Part shown: piece after piece, positions 47,611 through 58,900 of the stretch
Layout of the letters: every line of letters starts with the position of its first letter
Numbering within the stretch: position 1 is the first letter of the stretch
Assembly: GCF_022376445.1 (NCBI RefSeq)
Contig: NW_025954961.1
Span: 1,788,509-1,852,508 of the forward strand
Direction: 5' to 3'
DNA length: 64,000 nucleotides
Origin: Fomitopsis serialis
Lineage: Eukaryota > Basidiomycota > Agaricomycetes > Polyporales > Fomitopsidaceae
The notes under the pieces: model-generated
Seen by the model: only the letters and a program-made list of their open reading frames with translations
Databases searched by the model: none
What the model was told of the DNA's origin: nothing
Translations under genes and position numbers: made by a program

Positions 47611-49542
47611 ACTGTTGTACAGATTCAGACCGGGCACGCAAGAGAGGTGTGCAGTCGCTCTCCCGATGTTCGCCGTCTATTATAGTCACGCTGCCCAAGT
47701 TATATTCGAGTGCCCGCAGATTCGCTTCCTACGAATGATCTGCTTATCAGCGCAGAGCGTCAACTTCAATTCACTATGTCCGCCCACCAGTGGCCATTAA
47801 TCATTGGTGACACATCTGTGTACCTGGGATTCACACTCGGGAGTCGGCGCCCACAACTCGGGCGGGCTGGAGGCCGCCCGAGTAATATGTTGGCCGCTAG
47901 CCACCCACAACGACAAATGTGTTCTGACAATGGATCAGAGTGAGTCGGATGAGTCGCAGTGGCACTGCGAAAGCACCCACTGGCAGTGATGTTTCGCTTG
48001 ACGGGGTTCAACCCTATCGAAGCCGCCTTTGGGCTTGGAGTGGGCCGGCCTAAAGTCCGTCCAGTAGTCGACAAGTTGACCTGGAGAGTTTCTGAAGACG
48101 GTGCTGCAGCTGAACACTCCCAAGTCGTACCAGATGAAGACACAGGCTTGAAACTGTTTCCCACAATATATGTGATTTCATGTTGAGATCACGACGTAGG
48201 GGAGACGGCACAATTGCACTCACTGCCCCCTTACTATTCCCATGATTGAATTTGTCTCAGTAGCAGCATGGACATCACTTCCGACTGATTCGAACGGAGT
48301 GGCAGTCGGCCCAGCCTGAGGAGCGTAATTCGCAAGTGCTGCCGATAACTGACTGAAAAGGTTGTAGAAAGGGTTGAGATGGTCATTGGTTGAGATACTC
48401 GATATACGTGGTGTCACGGTCACGCGACTGTGGCACCCGCAGTGCTGAGACAAAGATGGCCAAACATGGATCATCAACTTCCTGAACTCGTTCCGCTGCT
48501 GCATCTGTACTATGACATCCCAATATCTCGACATCCAGTCCATGGCTGTGATGCAGACCCTTCTTCCATTTCAACGACTGCGAGTATTCAGCCCGGGTCT
48601 TAGAGCGTCTTATGCATCGTGTATCATACCGGAACCCTGCTAGTCGTCACAGCTCTCGCCCATGCGCTGCACCTTGAAGCTTGATCCTTCTGTCTATGCC
48701 GGATCATGAACAGCTGCTCTCTGATTGTGTCTTCTCCTGTGCAAGCGATCCTAATAGCTGCTGGGGAAGTCCAATCTCAGTCAACGTCTGGATTTCCGCA
48801 GCTATATGATCATCATAGGAAGCGTACACCCGCACTGTGTCCGCTCTTGTCCGCTGTCCACCGGAGGACCTTGCCGACAATTTCCCACCTGTGGTTCCAC
48901 TGGCGCACGAGGGGACTTTCGGCCTAGGGCATGATTGCATCTCAGCGACTTCTTTGGGACGTTTTGCGCCCTTGCGAGGTGGGCAGCCAAAGATCCTGGT
49001 TGACCTGTCATGGTTTCTGGCAGGGGCGGTGTCCGGTCTCTTCAAATCGACTTCATCGGCGGAATATGGCTACTCCTCCAGCTCTGCTATCGTGCAACGT
49101 GCCTGCTGGTGCTATGCAATTGCCTTCGTCCATGAGGATGCTGTGAGTGCTTCTCCAGAAGTTACACACAACGACCCGGAGCTATGCGCCTTCACTACCA
49201 TCAGCCACCAGCAAAATCTTTCGTGTTATCCAACACATAGGGTTGCATTCTGCAGGTATGCGCGAATACGAAGTGCTTACCTGGAGCCATACAGGTACCA
49301 GGACAAAACACAAGGCGTCGGCAACTCGTGTAAACAAGGGCGAGTAAGTAGCTGGAGACGCCTGTTATGCATACGATATATTTATATTCGGAGGCGGTGA
49401 TGACCACGAGGTTTCCCTGTGGCATATAGCGGGCGCTGCGGCGCTGGAGACATCCCGCAGTTTGTACTCGGTCTCGCGCACAGCACCGCACCAAGGTATA
49501 AGAGCTGTTCGGTACCTTCAGTGGAACGGCCGACCCACCACA
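47611..49542. other. 1.9-kb stretch with unassigned frames
   Basis: No recognised gene. Two minus-strand frames look protein-like: one ending at about 48704 (AEIQTLTEIGLPQQLLGSLA) and one at 48220-48543. A plus-strand frame at 48837-49400 overlaps the first. They could be exons of an orphan gene. The stretch just before 49543 is the PB1 gene promoter. Confidence 0.35.
48220..48543 (-). CDS. Possible orphan exon or small protein
   Basis: 107-residue frame starting MDWMSRYWDVIVQMQQRNEF RKLMIHVWPSLSQ and containing NPFYNLFSQLSAALANYAPQ. Composition is protein-like, with a helical first half, but there is no family and no supporting neighbours. It may be one exon of a longer minus-strand gene. 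Confidence 0.25.
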   Translation of the reverse strand: MDWMSRYWDVIVQMQQRNEFRKLMIHVWPSLSQHCGCHSRVTVTPRISSISTNDHLNPFYNLFSQLSAALANYAPQAGPTATPFESVGSDVHAATETNSIMGIVRGQ

Positions 49543-50824
49543 ATGAAGCAGTACAACATCAAGCTCACGTTCGGCGAGACTACTCGTAAAGTCGCCTTCG
49601 CCTCTCAGCCGACCTGGCGACAGCTCGTGGATCGCGTCGAGGCCCTTTCCACGTCCCTGCTAAGGCAGCGGCAGTCAAGTACACGGATGAGGACGAGGAC
49701 GAAGTCACCGTCAGCACCGATGAGGAGCTGGAGCAGTACTATGACAGCCTGCAGACCGATCCCAAGAACATCAAGCTCGTGGTGTGCAAGTTGCAGGATG
49801 CCGCTGCGGATGTGGAGGGACGTCAGAAGGGGCATAGGAAGGATCTGAAGCCGGAGATCGAGTCGTCAGGTCAGCCTTTCATCCTTGTCCACTCTAATAT
49901 GCCGACGCGAATCCTCATACATTCGTAGATCTCGACGATTCCAATGATCAGGACTCTCAACGCGGCCCGGGCCCTACACGTAAATCGCACGCGCATTCCG
50001 CATCTCATAGTGCATCTCGCACAGCCGAGACTTTGACTGCTCACGGGACGGGACGACGGAGCCCACCGTCCACCACCGGCTCGCCACCTCCTCAGGGTGC
50101 GGCTAAGCGCGGAGACAAGCGCCGTAAAGGTCGCAAGGGTGGACAGCAAGTGTCGGCTGCCTCCGCCGCGCCTGCCAATCGGTCTGGCGGGGGCCGTCAT
50201 CAGGCAGCGCCCTCTCCTCGCATCCGTGATATGGACCAGCCGGCCCATAGCGCGCACGGTCATCGGCGCAATGACGAAGACGATGATGATGACGATGAAG
50301 CCGACGATGACGATGAAGCCGACGACGACGATGACGACGATGGCGAGGATGCGGACGGAAACGATGGTGGAAAGTCCTTCGCCGTCAGTGTCAACATCGA
50401 CGACAACAACGATGACGGCAGCAGCAGCGACGACGATGATAACGGCGACGACGACGCCACGAATCCCGGCTTCGAGAACGACGGCCGCTCGCGCCGCCGC
50501 GAGGCCAATCGCGGCAGACACCACAACCATAATCCTCAGCAGGATGCCTTCGGCGGGCAGGGCGGCTGGGCCAACAGCCTTGCACCCCCAATGCCGGACT
50601 GGAACCCCTTTGGTGGTCAGTTTGGTGGCTCTGCGCAATTCTCGTGGCCTGGTCAGGGCCAAGGCCATGGTCATGGTCATGGTCATGGTCACCATGGGCG
50701 TGGGTCCTCCCGCGGGGGCGGGGACGCCAACTCGCCTTTTGGAGGGTTTGACTTCAACACTTGGCAGCCGCAGCCGACTCCAATCCAGGAGATGTTCTCA
50801 AACCTGAACATGCGAAGGTGGTAG
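49543..50824 (+). CDS. PB1-domain protein with acidic and Gly/His-rich tail
   Basis: Starts MKQYNIKLTFGETTRKVAFA at 49543. The PB1 fold continues SQPTWRQLVDRVEALF, then YTDEDEDEVTVSTDEELEQY, which holds the acidic OPCA motif of type I PB1 domains, and YDSLQTDPKNIKLVVCKLQD. PB1 domains pair with a basic PB1 partner in signalling or autophagy scaffolds. After an intron (about 49871-49928) the rest is disordered: a basic RGDKRRKGRKGGQQ patch, DEDDDDDDEADDDDEADDDD and a Gly/His run (GQGHGHGHGHGHHGRG), ending QEMFSNLNMRRW at 50824. One frame slip at about 49647, in a run of three T, cuts the PB1 domain. No second recognised domain, so the exact role is unknown. Confidence 0.8.
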
Positions 50825-51332
50825 GCGATCATCGTGTGGGACTATCTGATTCCATGGCTCGAATCTCATAAACTGGACAATGTACATCAGCGACTCGATA
50901 CCCGTTCCTGAAGTTGAAGGGCTGACACGATCTGTACAACGATGGTACATATGTCCTGCATCTTCCAGACTCAGATCCTTGATATCACTGTCTACGTGCT
51001 TGACATTATTGATACCATATATTACTCAAATACTTCCTTGAATGTCTTATGTGCATTCGTCTACAGTTCTCGGAAAGCCGTGACTCGAGCTCGCGTTTCG
51101 CAGATTTGGTCCCGTGCGCGCTCCGTGGAGGCGCCCAGCGTTCAGTAGCCTCGTGTCCGTACCATGGCCGAATAAGTGACATCGCGCGCTCAGGCCACTC
51201 AGCCGCGCTGTGGCAAGATTGCTTCACTCTCTTCGCATCCATCGTACGACGCAGGCCTCGTCCCTCTTAACGTTCGCGCATAACCTATCGGTCATCCACG
51301 TCAACTCTACGAGCTTGACGACTAAACACGCC
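50825..51332. other. Intergenic stretch
   Basis: About 500 nt between the PB1 gene and the DUF1748 gene; AT-rich at 50940-51060. No gene is recognised. Confidence 0.4.
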
Positions 51333-51831
51333 ATGTTTGGAACGCTTACACACCTTTGTTTCGACGCTGTGCTCTTGAGCGCGTTCCTTGCGGGTATCAG
51401 GCGGACGACGGGCCTAACGTGCGTTCAGAGTCTCGCATATTGACTTTGACTCACGAGCTGCGGATAGGCCCAAGCTTTCTGATGTGCCCAACAAGGACAT
51501 CCGGCGTGAGTACCACCCCCGTCGTCACAATGGCAAACGTGTTGCTCATCGCGCGTCGCTTCTTGCAGAAATACTCCGGTCTTATCTGGAGTTCGGTGCG
51601 TAGACCAGCGGGAGACGACGGTGTACACAGACTGAGGTGGCATTCCATGCAGGCGAATATGTGTTTGACTTCGCTGTGGTGATATTCGGGGTGCGTCTCG
51701 TTTGTCATGCTCTCACGTCTCACTCTGAAGAGGTCGTCGGCAGAGGTCATCGTCGTTCGAACGGAAACGCGACTGAGCATGCAGGGATCTCCTTCACTGC
51801 TGTCTCACTATATGCGTGCGCCCCTGCCTGA
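51333..51831 (+). CDS. DUF1748 family protein
   Basis: Short fungal family, probably mitochondrial, of unknown biochemical role. Exon 1 gives MFGTLTHLCFDAVLLSAFLA GIRRTTGL; after introns come TPKLSDVPNKDIR, ILRSYLEF and GEYVFDFAVVIFG, the conserved order of the family, which has two hydrophobic segments. Splice sites fit introns about 51401-51470, 51511-51570 and 51599-51656. The last exon is not resolved: without a splice the frame stops at 51831, but a spliced end up to about 51943 is possible. Confidence 0.65.
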
Positions 51832-52016
51832 TGCTCTATATCCCCGTCGATTCGCTATTCCCCGTGTCGCACCGTCGCACCGTTCGCTCCTCACTGGGAC
51901 TGTCTCGGAGGTCTATCTCATATGTATAGACGGCGCCTTGTAACAATACATCCCGTTCAGTCGTTGTCCGTCTCCATGTGCTCGGAGTGTGCCAGCGCAA
52001 TGCAATGGCAGAAGAC

Positions 52017-52489
52017 TCAGCCCAGGAAGTTGTACACGAAGAAGTGGAGGACGATGGAGCCCATTGCGAAGTCTGCGAAGGCACTGCGATATCGGGCATG
52101 TTAGTATATCTGGTGATGAAACGGTCTGTCTAGCAGACGTACCGTTCTGGTGAAACTTCCTTGAACTCTGCCCGGTTCGCCGGGTTGACCTGTGACCGCA
52201 GCGACGCAGTCAACACGAACTGGCCTACACAACTGCCGAAGCTAAGGCGGTTCTCAGTTACCTACACTGGAGTGCTGGAGAGAAATGGCACGGACCCGGA
52301 AAGAAACGCGTTGAACGGGAAGTTCGTCACCAGGACACAGTAGACGAACTGTATGATCCCGGAGAGCATGAGAAAGAGCAGGAACGTGTCGATGAGTTTC
52401 AGCCGCGACGACGTGTTTTCTTTGTAGGACTTTAGTAAGGACTGGACAGAGCTAGTGCTCGCCGACGACGGGGTTGTTTTGGGTGCCAT
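52017..52489 (-). CDS. OST2: OST2/DAD1, oligosaccharyltransferase subunit
   Basis: Small membrane subunit of the ER oligosaccharyltransferase that attaches N-glycans. Minus strand from 52489: MAPKTTPSSASTSSVQSLLK SYKENTSSRLKLIDTFLLFL, MLSGIIQFVYCVLVTNFPFN (membrane helix 1), AFLSGFGSCVGQFVLTASLR (helix 2) and SQVNPANRAEFKEVSPERAF with ADFAMGSIVLHFFVYNFLG (helix 3, conserved C-terminal NFLG). Three exons with two short introns; all join in frame, stop at 52017. Length of about 130 residues is right for the family. Divergent to the mS42 gene, 224 nt apart. Confidence 0.93.
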
Positions 52490-52713
52490 GGCGGAGAGAT
52501 GGGCGTAGACTCAGAGCGGGCTTGCCGCCGTCAACGTGGACTGCGCGGTCCTGCGATCTCGGAAGCTGGGCCTGCCATATCGGGCAGTCACGCTGGCGAG
52601 CGCGTCCTGTCCGCGTCCAAAAAGTTTCGCGTTTACACCTCCTCGTCCCTCGCGTTCCCGGCTTCTCCTTCAAATCGCTGTTGGGGTCTCAAGTGGGAGT
52701 CTGCATAGAAGGG
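52490..52713. promoter_or_regulatory. Divergent promoter between OST2 and mS42
   Basis: 224 nt between two start codons pointing away from each other. No specific element identified. Confidence 0.5.
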
Positions 52714-53886
52714 ATGTTGCCACTCGGTCTTCGGCTAAGCGCAAGCAGCTCTCGCGGTGCCGCACGGCTCGTGCCAGCGTGCAGACATGGTCGCTGGGTG
52801 TGGTCCAGGAAATACCACGAGCGGAAAGGACTGCCATATCCGATTGAGAATGGTCTTGGGGAGTTTATGTCACCGGAGGCATTAAAGGTCGTTGCGCTGG
52901 ACTACCAGAATGGTCTCCTAGAGAGACTGAACGACCAGATCCGAGGTGCGTCTGTGTAACCTATTGTTACTCAGTCCTAGGTACTCATGTGCGACCAGGT
53001 ACCGTGCTGGAGAACAAGAGTGTTGTCCAGACTGTGATCGAGGCAGCTCGTGATCCTCACAAAGTGCTGGAGTTCGACTACGCTTGCGAAGCCCTCAACA
53101 ACTCGTTCTTCCTCGAGACCATGGTGCGTTACTCTGTCGTCCCCTCGATTCATTGTCTAACCGCTCGTGTCTTGTCAGAAACCGCCAACAGAACCCGCGA
53201 AGTCGAATGAGGCAGCTCTGACAGAGAACCCTAACAACCTCTTCTCCGTGTTCCAGAGGCAATTCGGCAGCCTCGAGCAGTTCAAGTCAGAATTCAGCGC
53301 AGCTGTCCTCGGCATGTTCTCCTCCGGCTGGTTATACTGCGTCGTGGACAATGTCGGCCAGATCGCCATCTACCCCATCTTCGGCGCGGGCACGCTCCTC
53401 GTCCGGGCGGGCCAGACCCCACTAGGACGCGATAGGGTCGTCGGCGAGATCATTGCACGGGGCCTGAAGCTCTCTCAACCCGCAAGGGAGCCTGCGACCA
53501 GTACAGAGTCGGCTGAGCCGTCCGCGGCATCGTCACCAGTCTCCAGTGTATCACAATCGCCGCTGTCGACCTCACCGCCACCGCTGTCGAGGACATTCAG
53601 CACCTCTGCCGTTGCGAGGTCGGCCTTCGGCCGTGGCCCTATCAACACCATGTATAGCCCCGATGGCAACTTGTTGCCGCAGCCACCCGCGAACGATGAG
53701 ATGAAGATCACGAACATCGGCGAGGTGCTCAACCCGCTGTTCTGCGTGTCCGTGCACGAACATGCGTGGGTGCCGGAGTACGGAGTGTGGGGGAAGGAGG
53801 AGTACATGAAGCGCTTCTGGAATGTGCTGGACTGGGAAAAGGTCATCCAGAGACACCAGCGTTTCACGGCGGGCATTGGCCTGTGA
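52714..53886 (+). CDS. Mitochondrial ribosomal protein mS42 (Fe/Mn-SOD fold)
   Basis: Small-subunit mitoribosomal protein with a superoxide-dismutase fold but no enzyme activity (yeast Rsm26/Mrp1 group). 354 residues from exons 52714-52945, 52999-53123 and 53179-53886. An Arg/Ser-rich mitochondrial presequence (MLPLGLRLSASSSRGAARLV) precedes KYHERKGLPYPIENGLGEFM. SOD-fold motifs are DYACEALNNSFFLE, LEQFKSEFSAAVLGMFSSGW, and VSVHEHAWVPEYGVWGKEEY MKRFWNVLDW. The metal ligands of true SODs are changed: no His in the first helix, Tyr-Ala in place of His in the second, and no Asp before the last His region. A Ser/Pro-rich insert of about 75 residues (about 53480-53690) separates the two halves. 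All exons are in frame. Confidence 0.85.
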
Positions 53887-54138
53887 GAGGGCGTGCGTGG
53901 TTGTCATGTGTGTCCGGGTTTACATCGCATGTTGGTGCGGGCTGGGACAGCTCCGATCGCTACACATCTCATAGATACTAAAAGTACATCTAATGCACCC
54001 TACTCCCATCGACCCATATCACACAGCCACCCTAGAGAGTTCTTGTCGGATGATTGCGTCCTGTTGTGCACAGAACCATACCGCACTCATTTTGAGAGCT
54101 AATTGTGAACTAGCAGCATGCATGATCCACGTCTCGCA
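53887..54138. other. Convergent 3' spacer
   Basis: About 250 nt between the stops of mS42 (plus) and AP-3 mu (minus). No gene is recognised. Confidence 0.4.
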
Positions 54139-55920
54139 CTACCATCGCCACTCGATGTCTCCAAAAGATTTGGGCCGCATTCCTTTGTATGGTTTGTATA
54201 GCTCTCCGGTCAGCTTGAGCTGGTCGATCTTCAACGCCGAGAAGCTGTGTTGCATGATGTCGAAGCGTACTCGGAACGAACGGGATGGCCTTGGAGTCTT
54301 GACACTGATGAAGCGGGTCAGTATAAGCTTAGGCTAACACGAAGTAAGGCGTACGTCGATGCGAACGTCCCGCGCAATGTGTATGTGGCGGAGGGTGCAA
54401 CGTTCTTAAGCTCCCAGCGCAGGCTCTGTGGAGTCTGAGGGTCAGCCGGCATTTGGCAAGGTATCAATAGGATGCTTGCCAAACTCCTCGGCTCGAAAGT
54501 CCATGAATCGTTATGTGACGCGGTACAGCTCGCACCCGAAGCACCCTCTCCCAGGTAGAGCTCAACCACCACATTCTCCATCGCGCGCGTTGTCAGGCGC
54601 GATGTGAGGGAAAGGTCAAGTGTACCTTGGAGCAGCGCCCTTTATCAATTGCATTGGGCGATATGAAATGACACGACACATACCGCCATGCTCTTCGATC
54701 TTGACATTAGTACGCATGGACAGCGGTACCGCTATCTGATGCATAGTTGACGCCGACGTCGGTGCGTAACGGTACTCCATGAGCTTGAATCGGCCATCTG
54801 GAGGGACGAACGATAGCGTCTTGTCACGGGCCCATCGCGAGAGCCTACAGAGAAAAGGTGAGTATGGATTAGTGGGGCAACCCACTAGGCGAGCGTACCG
54901 AACGCATGGGTGGAATGAGCATTCCGTGAGCGACTTTGAGTTCGACAGTGTGAGCAGGAGGTCAGGCGTCCCTGCAATTAGTGCGTAAATCGAAGGCATT
55001 TTGGCAGAGCGGATGACGCATACCTGACAGCTTGCAGTTCGATTCGACGCGGCCCCAAACATGACTGGATGCCGGAGTACCGTTCCTATAAAACGAGACG
55101 TCAAGTCGCATAAGCTCAAGCAAGGAGACTGTTGGGGTGGAAGGAATTCTCACTTGTTGACGATCGCCTCCAGCGTTTCCACGACATCGAAGTAGATCTC
55201 ATTATTGTTATAGCGCACGCCGGCTTTCCTCCATGGAATTGGTGATGCAAACGGTTGTGGGCCTACTAAGGGTGTTGCAAGACCGGGCACGCCTGCGACA
55301 GAGAGGACCTTGTTGAGCAAGGACGGCGATAGCACGATGTCCCGTAGTGCGTTCGGGGACGTTGTCAGGGGATGTCCACTCGCGTCCAACGTTTCTTCAA
55401 GAAGCTAAACCGCACAATTGAGACATGTCTGCAGGGTATGCTGGACCCTGACTGACCTGATAAATGATATCGAAGTTCTCCTTGAGTGTCTCAGCGGAGA
55501 TGTATCCGAAGTACTCCCTGAGGATGTCGACGAACGTCTCCATAAACGCGAAGGCATACAGTGGGTCAACTGTGAGACCATGAGTTCTTTACGTTAAGAG
55601 GAACAGACCATAGAGTTTACCTTCGCCACTGATGGGGCAGAGGATCCTCATGTCCCCTACTTTGGTGTGGCAGCAGGCACACGGCGTGTCAATGCTCAAC
55701 CCGGATACGTATAACACTGGGTCAACATCTTCGGGTTTCGGTGCGTTAGAGAGCGCGTCGTTGACTGCCTCAATGTGAAGCAGAGGATACGCCGCCGATG
55801 TTGAGCGGAATCCTGACTGTATAATGGGACGACTGTCCCTCGATTAGACTTGTGCCAAACATGATCATACGGCGAGACCTACCCTGTAGAGTCCAAGATT
55901 ACTATTCCGTCAATTGCCAT
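54139..55920 (-). CDS. APM3: AP-3 adaptor complex mu subunit
   Basis: Medium subunit of the AP-3 clathrin-type adaptor, which sorts cargo from Golgi/endosomes to vacuoles. Minus strand from 55920: MAIDGIVILDST, then RSTSAAYPLLHIEAVNDALS, TKVGDMRILCPISGE, DPLYAFAFMETFVDILREYF, GYISAETLKENFDIIYQ (N-terminal longin-like domain), LLEETLDASGHPLTTSPNAL (linker), IPWRKAGVRYNNNEIYFDVV ETLEAIVNK (start of the mu-homology domain), VWGRVESNCKLSG, TPDLLLTLSNSKSLTECSFH PCVR, WARDKTLSFVPPDGRFKLME, IEEHGG, VVELYLGEGASGASCTASHN, LRWELKNVAPSATYTLRGTF and IDQLKLTGELYKPYKGMRPK SFGDIEWRW, stop at 54139. At least nine introns. The exons I followed keep the frame. Sequence is closest to AP-3 mu among mu subunits. 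Confidence 0.88.
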
Positions 55921-57012
55921 CTGGAGGATACGACGCTGAAGGGTCTAAGTAATGCGGACCGCGTCAACGCCTAAACGGCAATGCCCCTTCACGACACGCA
56001 CTTGGGGAAGTCCCACCTGTCTGGTGACCGTTCTGCTACAACTGCACCTCAAATCCAATAAAGTGTGGTTTTTTGCTCGGGCCCGTTTGGATCGTGCCAA
56101 TACGAGGTACCCGACACGCGTTCACAGAGTTGGTTGAAGAGCTTCAGTCGCCTGGCCAGCGTCGTCGATTCCGATTCGATTTAGATCTCCAGCCACATCT
56201 TGATGGCACCACAGCCACAGCTCTGGATGCGAGCGTTATCATTCTCTTTCACCAACCACCAACCAACCACACCACCCTTGTTAAACCGAATTGCTACGGG
56301 CCGCTCACGCCAAGAGTGCATTCATCGAGCCAGCAGAGTCTACGCGGATGCTACCTGCGTGACGGCCTAGTAAGTCACTAAGTGTCGGTGCGGTGACAGG
56401 CTCTGAGCCGTACTACATACTACCAGTGTGACCTAGTAGCATGGCTGTCAGTGGCAACTTCGAAGAACCGTATGCATATGCTCTCTGTGTTAGGTACTGC
56501 AGGTGCCAATTGACGACGAGCATATTCATCAGGTATAGTATGTTCCTCTGTGTGGAATGAGATGGTCAGGAGCTTATCGAACGCTCTATGCACCACCCGT
56601 CGCATTATCGACCGGAACATTACGCTGTTCCCCTCGCACTGACGTCTGTCTTCAGTCCTAGGCATCCGTGGTCCCTGGCGTGCCGCCGCATGCGAGGATG
56701 GCGGCAGCGAGTTGCAGCGAGGTGAGGAGCCGCTCGCGCGTCTATGTCATATGATGAAGGCTGATTGGCAGGAGGACGCCAGACAGTGCTCCCGCCGCCC
56801 CTGTCTGCGTCGGGTAGAGCGGGGAGGCCTGCTCATGGCGTGGTGTCCAGCATTCATCGTGACGAGCACTCCACGTCCCGATCGAGCGGAGAGAGCTTTA
56901 TTGCTCACCTCGTCGTCCCCGGCTGACACTGTCAGCCGCCCTCGATCGCACTTTTCTCCCTCGCCCCTTACGAAACTCTACGAACATCACGACCGACACG
57001 AAGTCAGCAAGC
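55921..57012. other. AP-3 mu promoter and aquaporin upstream region
   Basis: About 1.1 kb between divergent genes. CCAACCACCAACCAACCACACC near 56250 is a simple low-complexity run. A plus frame open from 56712 to the aquaporin exon could extend the aquaporin N-terminus but has no membrane-protein motif of its own. Confidence 0.4.
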
Positions 57013-58250
57013 ATGAACAGAACAACATTCACTGTAGGACTTTCGCGAATTGGCTTGATGATCTCAAGGCAGCGTGCCTGGAGTTCATCGGGACAACCAC
57101 CTTCCTTCTCCTCGCCTTCGGCGGCATCCAAGCGGCCAACGAAGAGACAGTGTCGAGTTCCGGAGCAGGGACGTCCGATGTCCAACATGTCATGTATATC
57201 TCCCTCTCGATGGGCTTCAGCCTCCTCGTCTCTGTCTGGATCTTCTACCGCGCCAGTGGAGGAGTGTTCAACCCGAACATCAGCTTGGCGCTCCTCCTGA
57301 CTGGCGTTATTGGTCCGTGCCGCTTCGTGCTGTATTGCATAGCACAACTACTGGGCGGCATCGTCGCTGCTGCACTTGTCCTTGCGTTGACTCCTGGAAC
57401 ACTTCAATCAGTGTACGTCCCCTTTTCTCTGTGGGAGTCCTGGTTGATTCTGACGTGATTCTGCAGCACGTTCCTTGCGCCCGGTATCAACCCAGCGCAA
57501 GGTGTATTCATCGAGATGTTCATCACCACCGCTCTCGTGCTCGCGGTGCTCATGTTGGCGGCGGAGAAACACAGCGTCACACCGTTTGCGCCGGTGCGTC
57601 GCTTGCTCGCCAGTCGGTATCGACCATCTCTACACCGCATCTTAGGTCGGCATTGGTCTGACACTGTTCGCATGCCACCTGTTAGAAATTTTTCTCTCGC
57701 TTCTGCGACGCTCGTCTGACGTATCAAGGTGGGCGGTACTATACAGGAGCTGGTATGAATGTGGCTCGTGCCTTTGGCCCTGCGGTCGTCACAGGCTTTC
57801 CTTACGGGACACATTGGGTTGTAAGTATTATGCGCGTGATGATATACCGCGATGGGCTGATCGACGTTACAGTACTGGGTGGGCGACGGTCTTGGTTCAC
57901 TCCTCGGCGCAGCCCTCTTCATCATCCTCAAGCAGTAAGTGGTTTCCCCTGCGGCTAGCCAATACATTCTGACCACAGTCAAATGTAGGAACCGTTACTG
58001 GCGCCTGACTCCGGGGCAAGACACGACTGACCACACCCTGTCGCCCGTCGTGCCGCTACAGGACGGAGTTCCCATTGGCCGCCGTTCGGGCTCTCGCTCC
58101 TCCAGGCGGTCGGGATCGTCGCGCCCAGGCAATGCTGCCGATGATACCTCGCGGCGTGAGAAGGACGCTATTGCGCGCGCGAATGGTGACGCCAGTGCCG
58201 CGAATATTACCTCGCATGGCCGGACGCGCGTCAATGACAGCCCGGTATGA
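57013..58250 (+). CDS. Aquaporin/MIP channel with variant NPA motifs
   Basis: Six-helix membrane channel for water or small solutes. Seen: LKAACLEFIGTTTFLLLAFG (helix 1), HVMYISLSMGFSLLVSVWIF (helix 2), SGGVFNPNISLALLLTGVIG (first pore loop, NPN instead of NPA), FVLYCIAQLLGGIVAAALVL (helix 3), TFLAPGINPAQGVFIEMFIT TALVLAVLMLAAE (helix 4), TGAGMNVARAFGPAVVTGFP (second loop, NVA instead of NPA, Arg kept), YWVGDGLGSLLGAALFIIL (helix 6). The tail is basic and Ser/Arg-rich (GRRSGSRSSRRSGSSRPG). Introns at about 57418-57468, 57596-57728, 57822-57872 and 57935-57980. The start is uncertain: ATG 57013 connects to the first helix only if one base is missing near 57036; another slip lies near 57985. 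Stop at 58250. Confidence 0.75.
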
Positions 58251-58900
58251 GGGCGCTGTCTATCATCTGGATATCTGTAATTGGGAACGAACCACGGACT
58301 GTCTACTTCGACCGCCGTCATATGAATGAAGCAGATCTTCCGGGCTACGAATCAGGTGCCAACGGGGCATGCAAAGTACTATACATTATACTCATGGAAC
58401 GGTGCCCGCTGGCCTGTGACAACATCTATTTTCTGGCATTCATCACAATGTATCACTAGCACCTTTCCTACATTATATCTGTATGGCTACCAAGTTTGTC
58501 AATGGAAACCAAATGGAAACTCACCGGAAGCCAACACCGCAAGTGACGGTGGCCGTTCCCGTGGAATAGTATCATGGTTTGTATGTCGTTCCGCAGCCTT
58601 TGGTCCGCTCATGCCGGGTACCATTCCGATGCCTAGAATGCGGAATGAGCAAGGTCTCCTTCAGGCGTGTCCGGGTGGTAGCTCCGGTGAGACGCAGAGC
58701 GACTGGGCGCAGAGCCGCCGGCTTTCCAGACTCTGTAGCCTTTCCTGGACTTGGATAGAGATCGGAGGGCGATCTAGGCACGTGACGGAGTCGCGTATGT
58801 CATAAGAGATGGATCGTTCAGTACTCAGTCGTTCTCGCGCACACCTGGCTACTCTACGCTTATCCCGCATCTCATCCCTCTTCCTCCCTGCCCCCCATTC
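58251..58900. other. Hexokinase upstream region
   Basis: About 650 nt. The last 60 nt before the ATG are pyrimidine-rich (CTCATCCCTCTTCCTCCCTG), as in many basidiomycete leaders. No gene is recognised. Confidence 0.4.

Noticed and set aside
52714..53886. Active iron/manganese superoxide dismutase
   Set aside because: The metal-binding His and Asp positions are changed, so the mitoribosomal mS42 assignment is better.
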